A stretch of DNA of 64,000 bases. Source: Marisa cornuarietis. Its lineage: Eukaryota > Mollusca > Gastropoda > Architaenioglossa > Ampullariidae. Both the position numbers and the translations under genes were made by a program. The stretch lies in assembly GCA_004794655.1 (NCBI GenBank), contig SMMW01000585.1:4847501-4911500 (forward strand), in the 5' to 3' direction. The notes beneath the pieces were generated by a model. It saw nothing but the letters and a program-made list of their open reading frames with translations. It searched no databases and was not told the DNA's origin. This document shows, piece by piece, positions 1 to 10,330 of this stretch; positions within the stretch are counted from its first letter, which is position 1; every line of letters begins with the position of its first letter.

Positions 1-1630
1 GTGAAGTGCAGTGCGAGGTATTACCTCCCCACGTCGGTGAATACCCCTCTTCCGTTCTGGAGCGATACCCTACATCATCGTACATAACAAGAGGTTAAAA
101 TCGTAAGGTCTCCACATACCTAAATAACATATGTTCCCAGCTCCCTCCACTGGTTGAGGCCTCCACGACCTAAACATATCCACGAATTGTCCTGACATCA
201 GTGTCTGTGTTGCTGGCGTCTATGTGTGCATGCGTTTGTCAGCGTGTATCAGATAATGACAGATTATGATGATGTGGGGTAGTCACACACTAGTGAAAAT
301 AACCAGCGATGCAGTAATATGAAATTATGAAAGAATAAAAAGTTTAAAATGTTCAAATAGATAAATAAATCCCCATTAAGTTGGACTGCTGCATAAAATG
401 TCTGTTTTCCTGTCAGACTAATATTCTATCGTGAAAGTTTTGAACAGAGTACTTGCATACTACAAACTTACCGCAAACTACTGTTAAGGTGGCAAACGAC
501 CCTGTATATGCAGGTTTCCCTTAGAACCTCTTTACGTACATTCCCTGCCAGGGGAGTAATGTGTTCAAATGTTCCCCATGTGTCGTCATTTCTTTACAAG
601 TTCTTCCCTGAAGGTGGGTGGGGGACCATCAACCTGTAGCCACTAACTCCGTACCTACAGCGGGGTCGGTGCTGACCCTTTCTCTTTGTCTTTTATGATG
701 TTGATTAACGGGTCGTGGACCTAAAAACACGGCCAGCTTTTGACTTCGCAACGTGAGCGAGCGCAGCAATGCTTTCGACATTCTTGAAGCACGTGCACTA
801 CTTTCTTTCCACGAAGCGAAAAATGCTGGGCAGCCGATTATGGGGAGGAACAAATGGCCGCCTGCATTGTGAGCACTTTTCACAAAAGCTAGCCGCGCGT
901 CTCGCTGTTTTCGTGCTTAGATAAAACTATTTCCATCAAACGGAAAAGCTGCTAAGCAACGGTTGGAAAAGTGTAGTTTCCCACGCCAATTCACTTTCAA
1001 TACATCAAGACAGGAACGTGAATGGACTCGGGGCTCATTTTACTGATTCCTGCCGAGTAACTCAAAAGAATGATGCTGAAAAATAAAACTGACTTGCACT
1101 GCATTTTCAGTGTGTCTGACCTGAACAAGAGTGTGCTAAAAGTTTTATACCTGATTCATCGGAGAGTGGAATGAAAAAAAAAAGAAATTGTATAAAATGA
1201 AAGAAAGAAAAGGGATCGTTTTACTTACCTTTGGAGTTGGTAATAAGAAAATAAAGCTTGTGTGATGATGATGGGTCACATACCGCAATTAAATAAGTTG
1301 AATAACTCAGAATAAAATGGCTGTTGTTTTCAGTGTACAGCAAGCAGTAACAATTTATACACTTCGTCCATGGGACTCAAAAAGCACGCAGTTTGCAATG
1401 ATTTTGGATAGACAGAAAGTAGCAAAGCCTGGAAGAGAGCACAAACCTGCCTTTCGCAGCAGAAAATGCTGGGACTTTTTTTTTTTTTTTTTTTGGCTGT
1501 AGATTGGTAAATACTTACCTTCCCCTACATCGGCTCCTTGCCTTTAAAAAAAAATGAAAAACTTGTTTCGAGATGCTAGACAATCTGTCTGCCTGTTCAT
1601 TATTTCTTTAGCGTGCACCTCGTGACTTAC
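1..1630. other. Left edge, no supported gene
   Basis: I see no supported gene here. The segment holds a T18 run near 1476-1494 and several isolated minus-strand GTAAGT donors (near 470, 1229 and 1515). The 1515 and 1229 donors could follow the candidate exon at 1631-1859, but the frames close quickly (stop codons within about 25 codons), so no exon is called. Confidence 0.5.
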
Positions 1631-1859
1631 CCACTCTTTGACCTCTGACGTGGGTTGCCCCAGTTTCGAAATGGGACCATCGTGCTTCGTAATAATGTAT
1701 TTATTGAATCGCTATGTACTGCCGTAGCCCGTTTAGTGGAGTCAAACGCTTTTAGGCCAAATAAATATTTGTCAAATGCTTCAGTCACATTGAAGTTCTG
1801 TTCATAACTTTCTGGCATAAAAGTACACTTTATCAACTGGTTTGAGAGGCGAGGGTAGC
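1631..1859 (-). CDS. Candidate internal coding exon, unrecognised protein
   Basis: A 229-nt minus-strand segment is open in one frame. On its 5' side is a strong acceptor (pyrimidine tract ending TTTTTTTTACAG, AG at 1861-1860). On its 3' side is a strong donor (GG|GTAAGT, GT starting at 1630). It enters in phase 1 and leaves in phase 2. The roughly 75 encoded residues include MPESYEQNFNVTEAFDKY and STMVPFRNWGNPRQRSKS, with a polar, mixed composition and no cysteine-rich or repeat signature. I recognise no family. A possible upstream exon ending at 3243 (AAAAG|GTGAGC) also leaves in phase 1 and would join in frame. A 229-nt open frame alone arises by chance in a few percent of cases, so the splice sites carry most of the weight. 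Confidence 0.35.
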
Positions 1860-3129
1860 CTGTAAAAAAATGAAGAAGGCAGCAGTTATCTTTTCACCGC
1901 CCCCCCCCTCTCTCTCTCTTCTTTCTTTTCCCCTAAATAACTAACCTACCCGTTGCCCCGTTCTTTGCTCTTTTTTCTCTTCCTCAATGTCTGAAACTAA
2001 GAACTGTGAAATGCGGGTTGGCTTAATAATTTGAACTGTTCTTTGAAGGACCGTGCGCAAGTACTAATGCTTGGTTTTCAATTACATGCGATTTATTTTT
2101 TAATAGTAATGGACCGGGTGTTAGCTCCATACCAGTATCGTTTCAAGAATTTTAACCCTCGGAAGAAAATGGCATACAGCAAGACAGGAGACAGTATGGA
2201 AGGCCAAGTCAGACGCTCTGTTTACGCTCAGCAAACGTGATCCAAACAAGCTTATCCGAAATTCGAACTCCGGAAGGCTTGGGAAAAGAAAGATTTTGAT
2301 GCAGCTAGTAGCTAGTACAGAGGACAGAAGGAGCGCGGGTTTGGAATACCTGGCCGGAATCGTTTCCTGCTTACAAAACAGACCAGCGTCCAGTCGGCCA
2401 CCAGAATGTTTGACGGTCAGCTCTGGACACGATTACTGTTGACGAAGGAGGGACTATTATAGCTCACAGTAGCCGAGGCCGGATAAATACCGACGTACAG
2501 TCAAAGACATGGCCGCAGTTTATGGACAAAGAGACTTTAGAGCCAGATGGTTGGCTTCACGCGTCGATTGGTGCTAGTGTGTGTGTGTATATATATATAT
2601 GCTATAAATGAGTAGGACAGACGTCTGTGTGCGTGCGTGCGTGTGTAAAAATGTGTTTATGTGTGCGAACCCTTCGTTGCCTGCGACTGTGACAGTGACT
2701 GTCTTTAGTTTCGCTGGCGGATGCTGGAGCTTCATTACTGTCTCTTGCTGAGGAAATTAACGGGGACTGTCATGGGATACTAAATGCTGTGTGGGCAGGT
2801 GTTTAGCGAGAACACAGGGATGCCCAGATGTTGTAATCTGTGACAACCCTCCCATCTTGTAGGACTTTGTACGCTTGTCACTCTCGTACAGTATACCTGC
2901 TGGATGGTGTGTGGGGGAGGTGGGGGATGGTGGGAAAATACATCGGCTGACCGGCGTGTATAACGCACCTCACTGGATCTTGCAGTGGAAGAAGTGATTT
3001 CATCTAGAGTTTGTGACCTGCTTCACCATGTGATGTCTTGATAACCTTTTTATATTTTTTTACAAGTGGTGTCGAGGATACTGATGTAACTTCAGGCTGT
3101 TAAGGTGTAAAAGTACATAAATATAGCGA

Positions 3130-3142
3130 CCACACACACACA

Positions 3143-3217
<75 letters not shown>
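3130..3217. repeat. (CA)n(TA)n microsatellite
   Basis: Roughly 35 CA units, interrupted once by TA near 3150, run into eight TA units. This is a simple repeat. The cysteine/valine ORF read from the other strand is an artefact of the repeat. Confidence 0.97.
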
Positions 3218-3901
3218 TAATTAGAAGCTGCATGGTGCTCACCTTTTGTATGTCTCAAAATTGTCAGTTTTAGGTTTTCAATAAATAAACCTGGGACGAT
3301 CTAAGGGCAGATGACTGTTATTAAATCCAAGGCAAACCCTTCTCAACAATAAATTTCCTTACAAACACTAGCGGAATTTTCCTTTTCAAAACGTAAAAGG
3401 AGGGTTGTGGCAACAAAATCTGAGATGGTTACTGCATTGTAACCTATACGATTTCAAACAAATCCAAGACAGATAGATCCCACTTCTTGTTCGCTCTGTC
3501 AATCTCAGTTCCTCGGATGCGTCTTGAGTCTGAAACGAGGACTTCTGCCAGTGATCTCTATCTCATGGGCATGTCTAACAGGCGTGTGCCAAGGCCTCCT
3601 TTCACTTTAATGTTCTTTCTCCTCAAAGATGGTGGGCACGTTGTGAGTTCTGCCCCTTCTTTAGATTCTTTAGAAAAAGCTTCAGCGTCTGATCCGAGTT
3701 TCACGAAAAGGAACGACCTGTCCATCATTTTGTTCTGGAATGTAAATTATTTCAGGTGTGAGAATCTCATTACTCGGACTCCTATCTCACAGTTTTTCAG
3801 TTTGATCTGTTGTAGAGCTGTAGAAATAAAATTTTACCTCTTTGAGAGTTACTCGTTTTCTCTCTACCATTTATTTAAAGATTTATGTCCTTTCCACCAT
3901 C

Positions 3902-3998
3902 TAATGATCATTAGTGCTCAGCGGGTTTTTTAAATTAAGTTTTAAAATTTAATGATCATTAGTATTCAGTGAGGTTTTTAAATATAGTTTTCAACATT
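3902..3998. repeat. Two-copy 48-bp tandem repeat
   Basis: The block starting TAATGATCATTAGT at 3902 recurs at 3950 and is followed in both copies by similar GGTTTTTAAAT and AGTTTT stretches. Each copy begins with the 12-nt palindrome TAATGATCATTA. The copies have diverged. Confidence 0.75.
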
Positions 3999-4865
3999 TA
4001 GGAGTCGTACTCGGGTATACCCCGCTGTATTTGTAAGAATCAGGATATCCTCGCGACGGTGCTGATAAACACTTATTTTTAAAGACTGACAGTAGGTCTT
4101 TAATGGCAAACCCGAAATGCAATATGACACCCCGATGTGACGTCTACTCGCTCACCACTAATGAGAAACAAATTGGGGACCGCGTGCACACAATCACTTG
4201 TATAGCGAGGGTTCAGCGTCGGCGCAGCAAAATAAAATTTAAGACTTCTCCTTAGACTATGGTACATAATTCAACAGCGTTTGGTCTACACCCATATCAT
4301 CTGAACACGGGTGCTAACACGACTGTGACATAACACGGAGCAAATCTGCGGTACCCGACTTTCTAAACCCGACGAATGCAGGGCACCTTGAGTATCGAAT
4401 CACTCAACTCATTGTTGCAATGCAGGCAGCTTAGCTATAAAGCACGGGGGGCCTGCAAGACCTACCCGAGTTAAATTTTCATTTCAGATAATTGTATTTT
4501 GGTCTTACTTTCCAAAATCTGAAAGGGCAAATCTTCCCTTCGCAGAAACACATATTTAATATTGAACTGTGTCAAAACAGTCGCTTCCCTGACATTACCT
4601 AGATGGCGAGTTCTCAAAAGCAAAGACTTGCAGCTTGTCCACTAGATGTCACCTTCATGACAAATCTTCATGCACGATAATGACTTCATTGTTTGAAATC
4701 TCTTGTTTGAATTGGGCTTATTAACTCAGAGTTTGCTACTCAGTGTGTGTTAAAAAGATTGGGCAATAGGAAATGAGTTTTACTCAGTCTTATTATAAAT
4801 TCGAGTGTTTGTCTATCGTTTATAGTATATTTTTATGCTTTTTAAACGTTCTACATGATTTTCCC
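3999..4865. other. Unannotated AT-rich stretch
   Basis: I see no gene. A TAGATGGCG nonamer at 4600 and a CCACTAGATGTCACC at about 4638 resemble CTCF-type motifs; see the findings. Confidence 0.4.
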
Positions 4866-4980
4866 TAGGAGTTAATTATAGGCCTGAGAGGGCATTAGGT
4901 GGGCTGTGGGTCTGATGCTCCCTATGAGTTAACATTAGACCTGAGAGGGAGTTAGGTGTGTTGTGGGTCTGTGTGCGATG
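4866..4980. repeat. Two-copy 57-bp tandem repeat
   Basis: GAGTTAA...CCTGAGAGGG...TTAGGTG...TGTGGGTCTG occurs starting at 4869 and again at 4926, an offset of 57 bp. The copies are diverged but clearly alignable. It makes a repeated peptide in the minus frame, which I take as incidental. Confidence 0.75.
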
Positions 4981-5600
4981 CCTATTCTTTCGAAAAAATA
5001 CTGAGCAAACGTTAAAAGCAAAATGACTGACGACGACTTCTGAAAAGAAAAAAAAATGCAGATCAAAGGGAGACAAAAGGAGCAAATGACTGACTTAAGT
5101 GATCTGAACCAAAAGATGGCTCTTCCTGTCTCGACTTCAGGTTTGAATGACTCACAAAATGAGCAGAACTCGAGTCCTTCTTTCTGTCGACAATGCAACG
5201 TCTTGAGCTCCTTGGAACCACTTGACTTCCAGCCTGGACGTCACATTCGTTTACAGCATTATCGAGATGAATTTGTACGTCACGGAGACGTTTCGTTGAC
5301 TAATCACGACCGTTTATGTCAGAAGCGCGTCATCTCCCATTGCGCAAGACAGGAAGGCACAAAGAGTTCCAGCAGTAGCCCGCTTCGCGCATACATTCCT
5401 ACCCAGATGGTATCAGTAGGGGGTTCAGGCAAAACACCCCAAACATACAAGCAATGTTTATTTGATTTTAAAACCAGACGGCGCTTCAGGGATGTAGTGA
5501 ATGTATTCTAAGCGGCCATAAAAAAGAGCATAAGCAACTACAAATCTTCATGCGCACATCTTCCTGGTGCTATTAATAGCTTTGAGAGGAGGGTGATTGC

Positions 5601-5766
5601 AGTCAACCTAGTTTAAAAGTAACAAGAAGAAATTTTCGATCCTTGTGGATAACCCAGCTACAAAGCTCTCCTCGTGTTCTAATAGTCAACCTAGTTTAAA
5701 AGTAACAAGAAGAAATTTTCGATCCTTGTGGATAACCCAGCTACAAAGCTCTCCTCGTCTTCTAAT
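5601..5766. repeat. Near-perfect 83-bp tandem duplication
   Basis: The unit beginning AGTCAACCTAGTTTAAAAGT at 5601 is repeated at 5684, and the 83-bp copies differ at about one base (CTCGTGTTCT versus CTCGTCTTCT). A third, truncated start (AATCAACATCAG) follows. The identity implies a recent duplication. Confidence 0.95.
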
Positions 5767-6934
5767 AATCAACATCAGTGTAATAAAAGTAAAAAAAAAA
5801 AGATATATTTTAGGCTGACCTTTGAATTCTTCTTCGGCGACAAAAGTGATGAAATTCACGATAAAGGGGTTTTCTTAACCGGTCCTTAAGAAGAAGAAGA
5901 CCCTCAAGAAAAGATTTTTTTGTAGATTGTATTGACAAGAAACTTTTTGATGCAGTCCACCAAAACCTCCCCAGAAACAATGTCGGCTGCGTTGGAGGCG
6001 GGTTGCACATGCCACGTACAGCATGGGAGCGAGCTGAAGCAAGCATGGGGGGCTGATAATGATGCTGCTGATAATTCTTATAAATAAGGTGTCATCAAAC
6101 AAGGAAGCTTAGCTGATCGGTGCTGACTGACAGCTCTATCTGTAGCCAGCATTCAAATACTTTCCGCAGTTACACTTAATTAGCTCGTGCATCTTATGTG
6201 CATAACTGCACAAAGGGTGTAATACTGTAATGCAACAAGTTCTAAGAATCCCAAGCTGGTTGGGTCTCGGGTTCTTTACCGTGCTTGACACACTTTTACA
6301 AAGCTATTCATTTAAATTCCACATATTTTAAAAAAAGATCAACGCTCACTAACGTTTTACTTGAGACATTATTTCTTATTGAAATATAAAAACAAGCACA
6401 TCTCAGTAACTTTTGTTATACTATAGATTGTTCATGTGCTTCGTCCACGGGAATGCAACAAAATGGAAAGAGGAAATGAGCCACCGGGGATCTAATTCAC
6501 GATGGGAGGAAGGAATGTTTGCGCTCGATGGTCCCTTTGTTGCAGAACCATAAAAGGAGGTCAGAGGTCATGACAACGTGGGGTCAGTTTATTTGATCAC
6601 ATCGATCGCCCTGTGTTTGCTTCCCGTCCGCAAATGTTTGAGTGCAGAGTAGGCCAGATGGTCTTTTGAAGACAGTAATAGTTACCGCGTAAAGCTCGGA
6701 GCGCTCTCAGGTGAAAACTGTATGACTGGAAAAGGGACCAGAAGGTCTCGTATTGTGGTTTCTCGATACAACACCAGCAGCTACTGGACTGGCAACAACA
6801 ATAATCAGATCTGGGGCCAGGCGCACAGTGGTGCTAGTTGCATGCTAACACACCCGACCTGTTGATAGTTTGTAAGCATTGTAGCTTACTGCTAGGCGCT
6901 AGCTTTCAGCCCCTGTTTGGGTGAAGATGTGGCT

Positions 6935-7060
6935 AAAGGCCGTTCTTAACCGGACAAATATGGGCTAATGTTTGACCAACTTTGGCGAAGATTTGTACAG
7001 ACAGCAAAACAAAATTTTCCCAAACATGGTTAAACGTTCGTCCGGTTAAGAACAGCATTA
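6935..7060. mobile_element. Short inverted-repeat element (MITE-like)
   Basis: The two ends are inverted copies of about 40 bp. The left arm carries CCGTTCTTAACCGGAC and the right arm GTCCGGTTAAGAAC, with a weaker match continuing inward to TGTTTG and CAAACA. Only about 45 bp lies between the arms. It has no coding capacity. A similar core, GTCGGTTAAGAACGACC, occurs at about 50960, so a family may be dispersed. I could not define a target-site duplication. Confidence 0.65.
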
Positions 7061-7800
7061 GGAATGAAGGTGAGTTGATGAATTTTCACAAGGAATAAGC
7101 CAACTAAGGTAGAAAAAAATTAGGGTTGGGGACTCATTTTGTGCTCATCGATGACTGCGTTATGATGAAGCAATAATGAAAGTCGACCGACAAAAGTATA
7201 CTACATTTGTATTTTTTTATTCTTAACACAGTATCTAACACCATGACGAAGAAGCTTCAAGGAAGTTTAAGTAGTCCAGTCTGGAGCTTTGCGTTACCTT
7301 CTAGATTTAAAAAAAAAACTGCTAAGCGTTAAACATCACACTCAAAGGCACACAACCTGAGGGTGGATTTTAGGGTCTTGTCAATGTTTGCAAGCGTAGG
7401 CGATATTGCTTGAATTCTCATCGTGTCGTTATATTTAGATTAAAGGACTCGAGTTACCCGCACGAGACAAGGCCCCTCCTCCACTGAAGATTAATATCTG
7501 GCCATGTAATCGATTAAGGATATAACTTGTTTGACATGGGTGGTAGAAAAACCACCCTGGCCAAACGAAGAGGTAGAGCGAATACCCCGAGTGCGTACGT
7601 TGAGTGCGGCTGCTTTGACAAGCATTGAGCACGCTGCCGTGTGAAACTGAAGTTCAAACATGCCTAGAAATGCTGCAAAGTCTGGAACGTGTGATATCGA
7701 ATGAAAGCCAGCTACCAACCTGTCGCCCCCATGTTGCGAGCCTGCCCATTAGCATTCCTCGTTTAAGCGTCGAGCTTTGCACAGAGTGAGCAGTGCTTAC

Positions 7801-8908
7801 CAACGAGTAAGTAGAGCGGAGGAACAATGCCAACCCAGACGTTGCACAACGCTCAGGAACTCAAATCCTAATCGTTCAGATGCACTGAGTGCAAGCACCG
7901 CAGCGTGCTCACACCTCATGTTCTGTCTCTTTATCTGACATTTTTGTGGAGGATGTCCACTGACTCCCCCTTCCTCCATTGAGGGCTCGTGCGCTTACTT
8001 GGCGAGGGCAAAGAATACTTGTGTAAGGTCTGAGAGCGGGATTTTCCTAGAGATTGTCGGGCTCACCCACCTTCATTTAAAGAATCCCTCCTTTTTCGTG
8101 ACCTCTTGTCTTCTGTCACAAGTAGTTTGTACCTTTCTTCACAGTAGCTACTCTACCTTTATTAATATATTACAGGATCAAAAAAGGCTTTAATCAGCCA
8201 ATCCGTCGAATGTTATAATATCTTTTTATTAACCATCAAATATGTCAGCTATCCCATACTCGCTCACATCATGTGTGTGCATGAACGAAAACGCGCCTGT
8301 GCGTGACTTCTACTTTCTGCCCCCATCAACGTTTTAATACATATTTATTTGCAACAATATATATATATATAGATGACAACTCCTACGAATATGCCAAACA
8401 CTTTGTCAAAATTATGTGACAAATCTTTGACCAGGCTATGCTTACACTTTGTTTTAAAGGTTAAAATCCCACACCTTTGTTTCCCGTTGACACCTCGAAC
8501 CCATTATTTCTTAACTACAACTAATATCACCCTGTTCGTCTAATTTATGGGAGGAGTCGAGTGTTCTTGCGCTTGTAAAGAACGGGCTTGACGTGTCCTA
8601 ACAAAACACGTTAAACTTACACACTGAACCACTCTGGAATTTCAGATGGCCCGGTACCTGAGTGAAAAGTCCACTTCGTCAAGCTTAAGGTAGTCGTGAA
8701 GAGTGTCTGATTTACGACAAAGAATGCAAACACAAAAAGCCTTAAGGTTTTCGATGCGCAGCTTCTAAGCCGTGAAATACGACTCTCCAAATCAAAACAG
8801 AGCAAAGATCATGTTTACACCTAGGTTTGTTCTCACCTTGCCTGGCGCTCCGACTGTTACTGCGACACCCCTTAATAGGGTCGTGAAAAGTCCATTCCAT
8901 ACGTGTTA
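7801..8908 (-). CDS. Candidate three-exon coding segment
   Basis: Three minus-strand exons chain in matching phase: 8908-8837 (acceptor GTACCTTAG, donor CAAG|GTGAGA, phase 1 in and out), 8706-8658 (acceptor GTAAATCAG, donor CTCAG|GTACCG, phase 1 in, 2 out) and 7884-7801 (acceptor GCACTCAG, donor GTTG|GTAAGC, phase 2 in). Peptide pieces include TRMEWTFHDPIKGCRSNSRS, DTLHDYLKLDEVDFSL and ASERLGFEFLSVVQRLGW. No family is recognised. Just downstream, 7720-7435 is open in all three minus frames, so the continuation is ambiguous. Exons this short are often open by chance. The only real support is the phase agreement and splice consensus. Confidence 0.22.
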
Positions 8909-8912
8909 CTAA

Positions 8913-9038
8913 GGTACAGAACATATACAAGGTGCATAATCCATAAGGAACACAGAAGACATAGAAGGTGCAGAACTCATACGGAACACAGAACACATAC
9001 AAGGTGTAGAGTTCATACAAGGCACTGAACACATATCC
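8913..9038. repeat. 36-bp tandem repeat, 3.5 copies
   Basis: Units at 8931-8966, 8967-9002 and 9003-9038 follow a half unit at 8913. Each starts GGT(G/A) and carries GAACACA and ACATA blocks. A 36-bp period keeps the minus frame open and gives a repeated 12-residue motif (like VFCVPYEFCTFY). I interpret that as a by-product of the repeat. Confidence 0.85.
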
Positions 9039-9319
9039 ATTCAAGAGTCTCACACTAATGAAGTTTATAACAGAAACAAAGCCTCTCTGTGTCACCAACA
9101 GAAGGTGTCATGGATGTCTCACTTTTGTCTTAGATTCTTCCCTTGCGGTCATTCGGCTGTTGTTGTTTTTTCTTTCTTTCTGCACAGCGTATATATCACC
9201 CCAGCTTGAATAATGCTGAACGTTATACATTGTTCCCATAAATAAACACGAAAAAGAGACATTAAAGAAAATAATTACTACCTCAGAATGCATGCTACGG
9301 GGAGTAAATAATTTCAATG

Positions 9320-10330
9320 TACCTCATAAAACTAAAACCACCCACGTTGGCTATCTTTCAGAATCCATTAAAATACAAATACATATATAAATATGTTTTC
9401 CAGGCTCACTGTTTTATATTTTCAAACGTATCCCCTATTTAAAATGATGCAGGAAGCATAATGGCGAAGAAAGGGAAACATCTCATTTAAATATTATCTT
9501 TTGAAGCTTTTCCTTAACAATAATCTGTATTAGACAGCAACTCCTAAAATGTTGCCAGCTTTGGAAAGATTTACATTTTTAATTGTCGTTTAACCGGTTC
9601 TTTAAGACGGGGAAACTACTTTTGATTAATTTATGGCGTGAAAGTTAAGTTTATTCTCGGCTGGAGCTGCCATAAGTTTTCAACGTCACGTGTAGGTCCA
9701 AAATAAAACAGGTTCCTTAACACTAATTTCTCTTCTCTCAAGATTAACATGAAGTAAAATTCTGCCAGTCCTTCGAGTGAATGCAAGTTGGAGCCTCTTA
9801 TGCCACAAAAGACATAGAAAATTGGGAAATGATTAGCTTAATTACACTCGTGCCAAAAAAAAATTAACAGCAGCTGTTTATAGTAAATGACCTGAGCTCA
9901 GTTACTTGAATCTTTGCATCTGCCTTCCACTCGTGACTTCTAAACTTCATCAGCTGCGTTGGCTCTGTTGCTCTTTTATGCATGGAAATGGAGATACAAG
10001 CACACGTGGTTTGTGATGTCAGACAGGATTCAAGATTCTTTTATTCTGTCGCCGTCCAGGGGGTATTGAGAAAATAGGAAATATCCATGCATATTCATTC
10101 ACATTCTTATCATTATATATAGAGTATCTCTCATTCACATATACTCAAAAATCATCCACTCATTCTTTCCTTTTCCCAACCTCTTCATGTCAACTTGGGT
10201 ATGTAATCGAGTGAGTTAAAGCCACAACCGCATGCCAAACTCATCGGTAAGCCAGCCTAACGTGAACATTGCCAGTTATAAGGTCCGTAATGAAAACGAG
10301 GCTTAGACACTCGTAGTTATACCTAGTACA
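9320..10330. other. Stretch with no recognised gene
   Basis: No convincing exon. AT-rich single-copy-looking sequence. A plus-strand TTCAAGATTCTTTTATTCTG near 10028 resembles the reverse-oriented 3' end of a retroelement, but that is too short to call. Confidence 0.35.

Noticed and set aside
3487..3933. 148-codon plus-strand ORF
   Set aside because: It begins at TTG, not ATG, and ends in low-complexity hydrophobic sequence inside a tandem repeat.
5056..5511. 151-codon plus-strand ORF starting at an ATG
   Set aside because: No domain, signal peptide, splice context or codon-level signal, and an overlapping minus frame is also open. It could be an orphan but I cannot support it.
7435..7720. 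Terminal exon of the 8.9-7.8 kb candidate
   Set aside because: All three minus frames are open over much of it, so no frame can be preferred.
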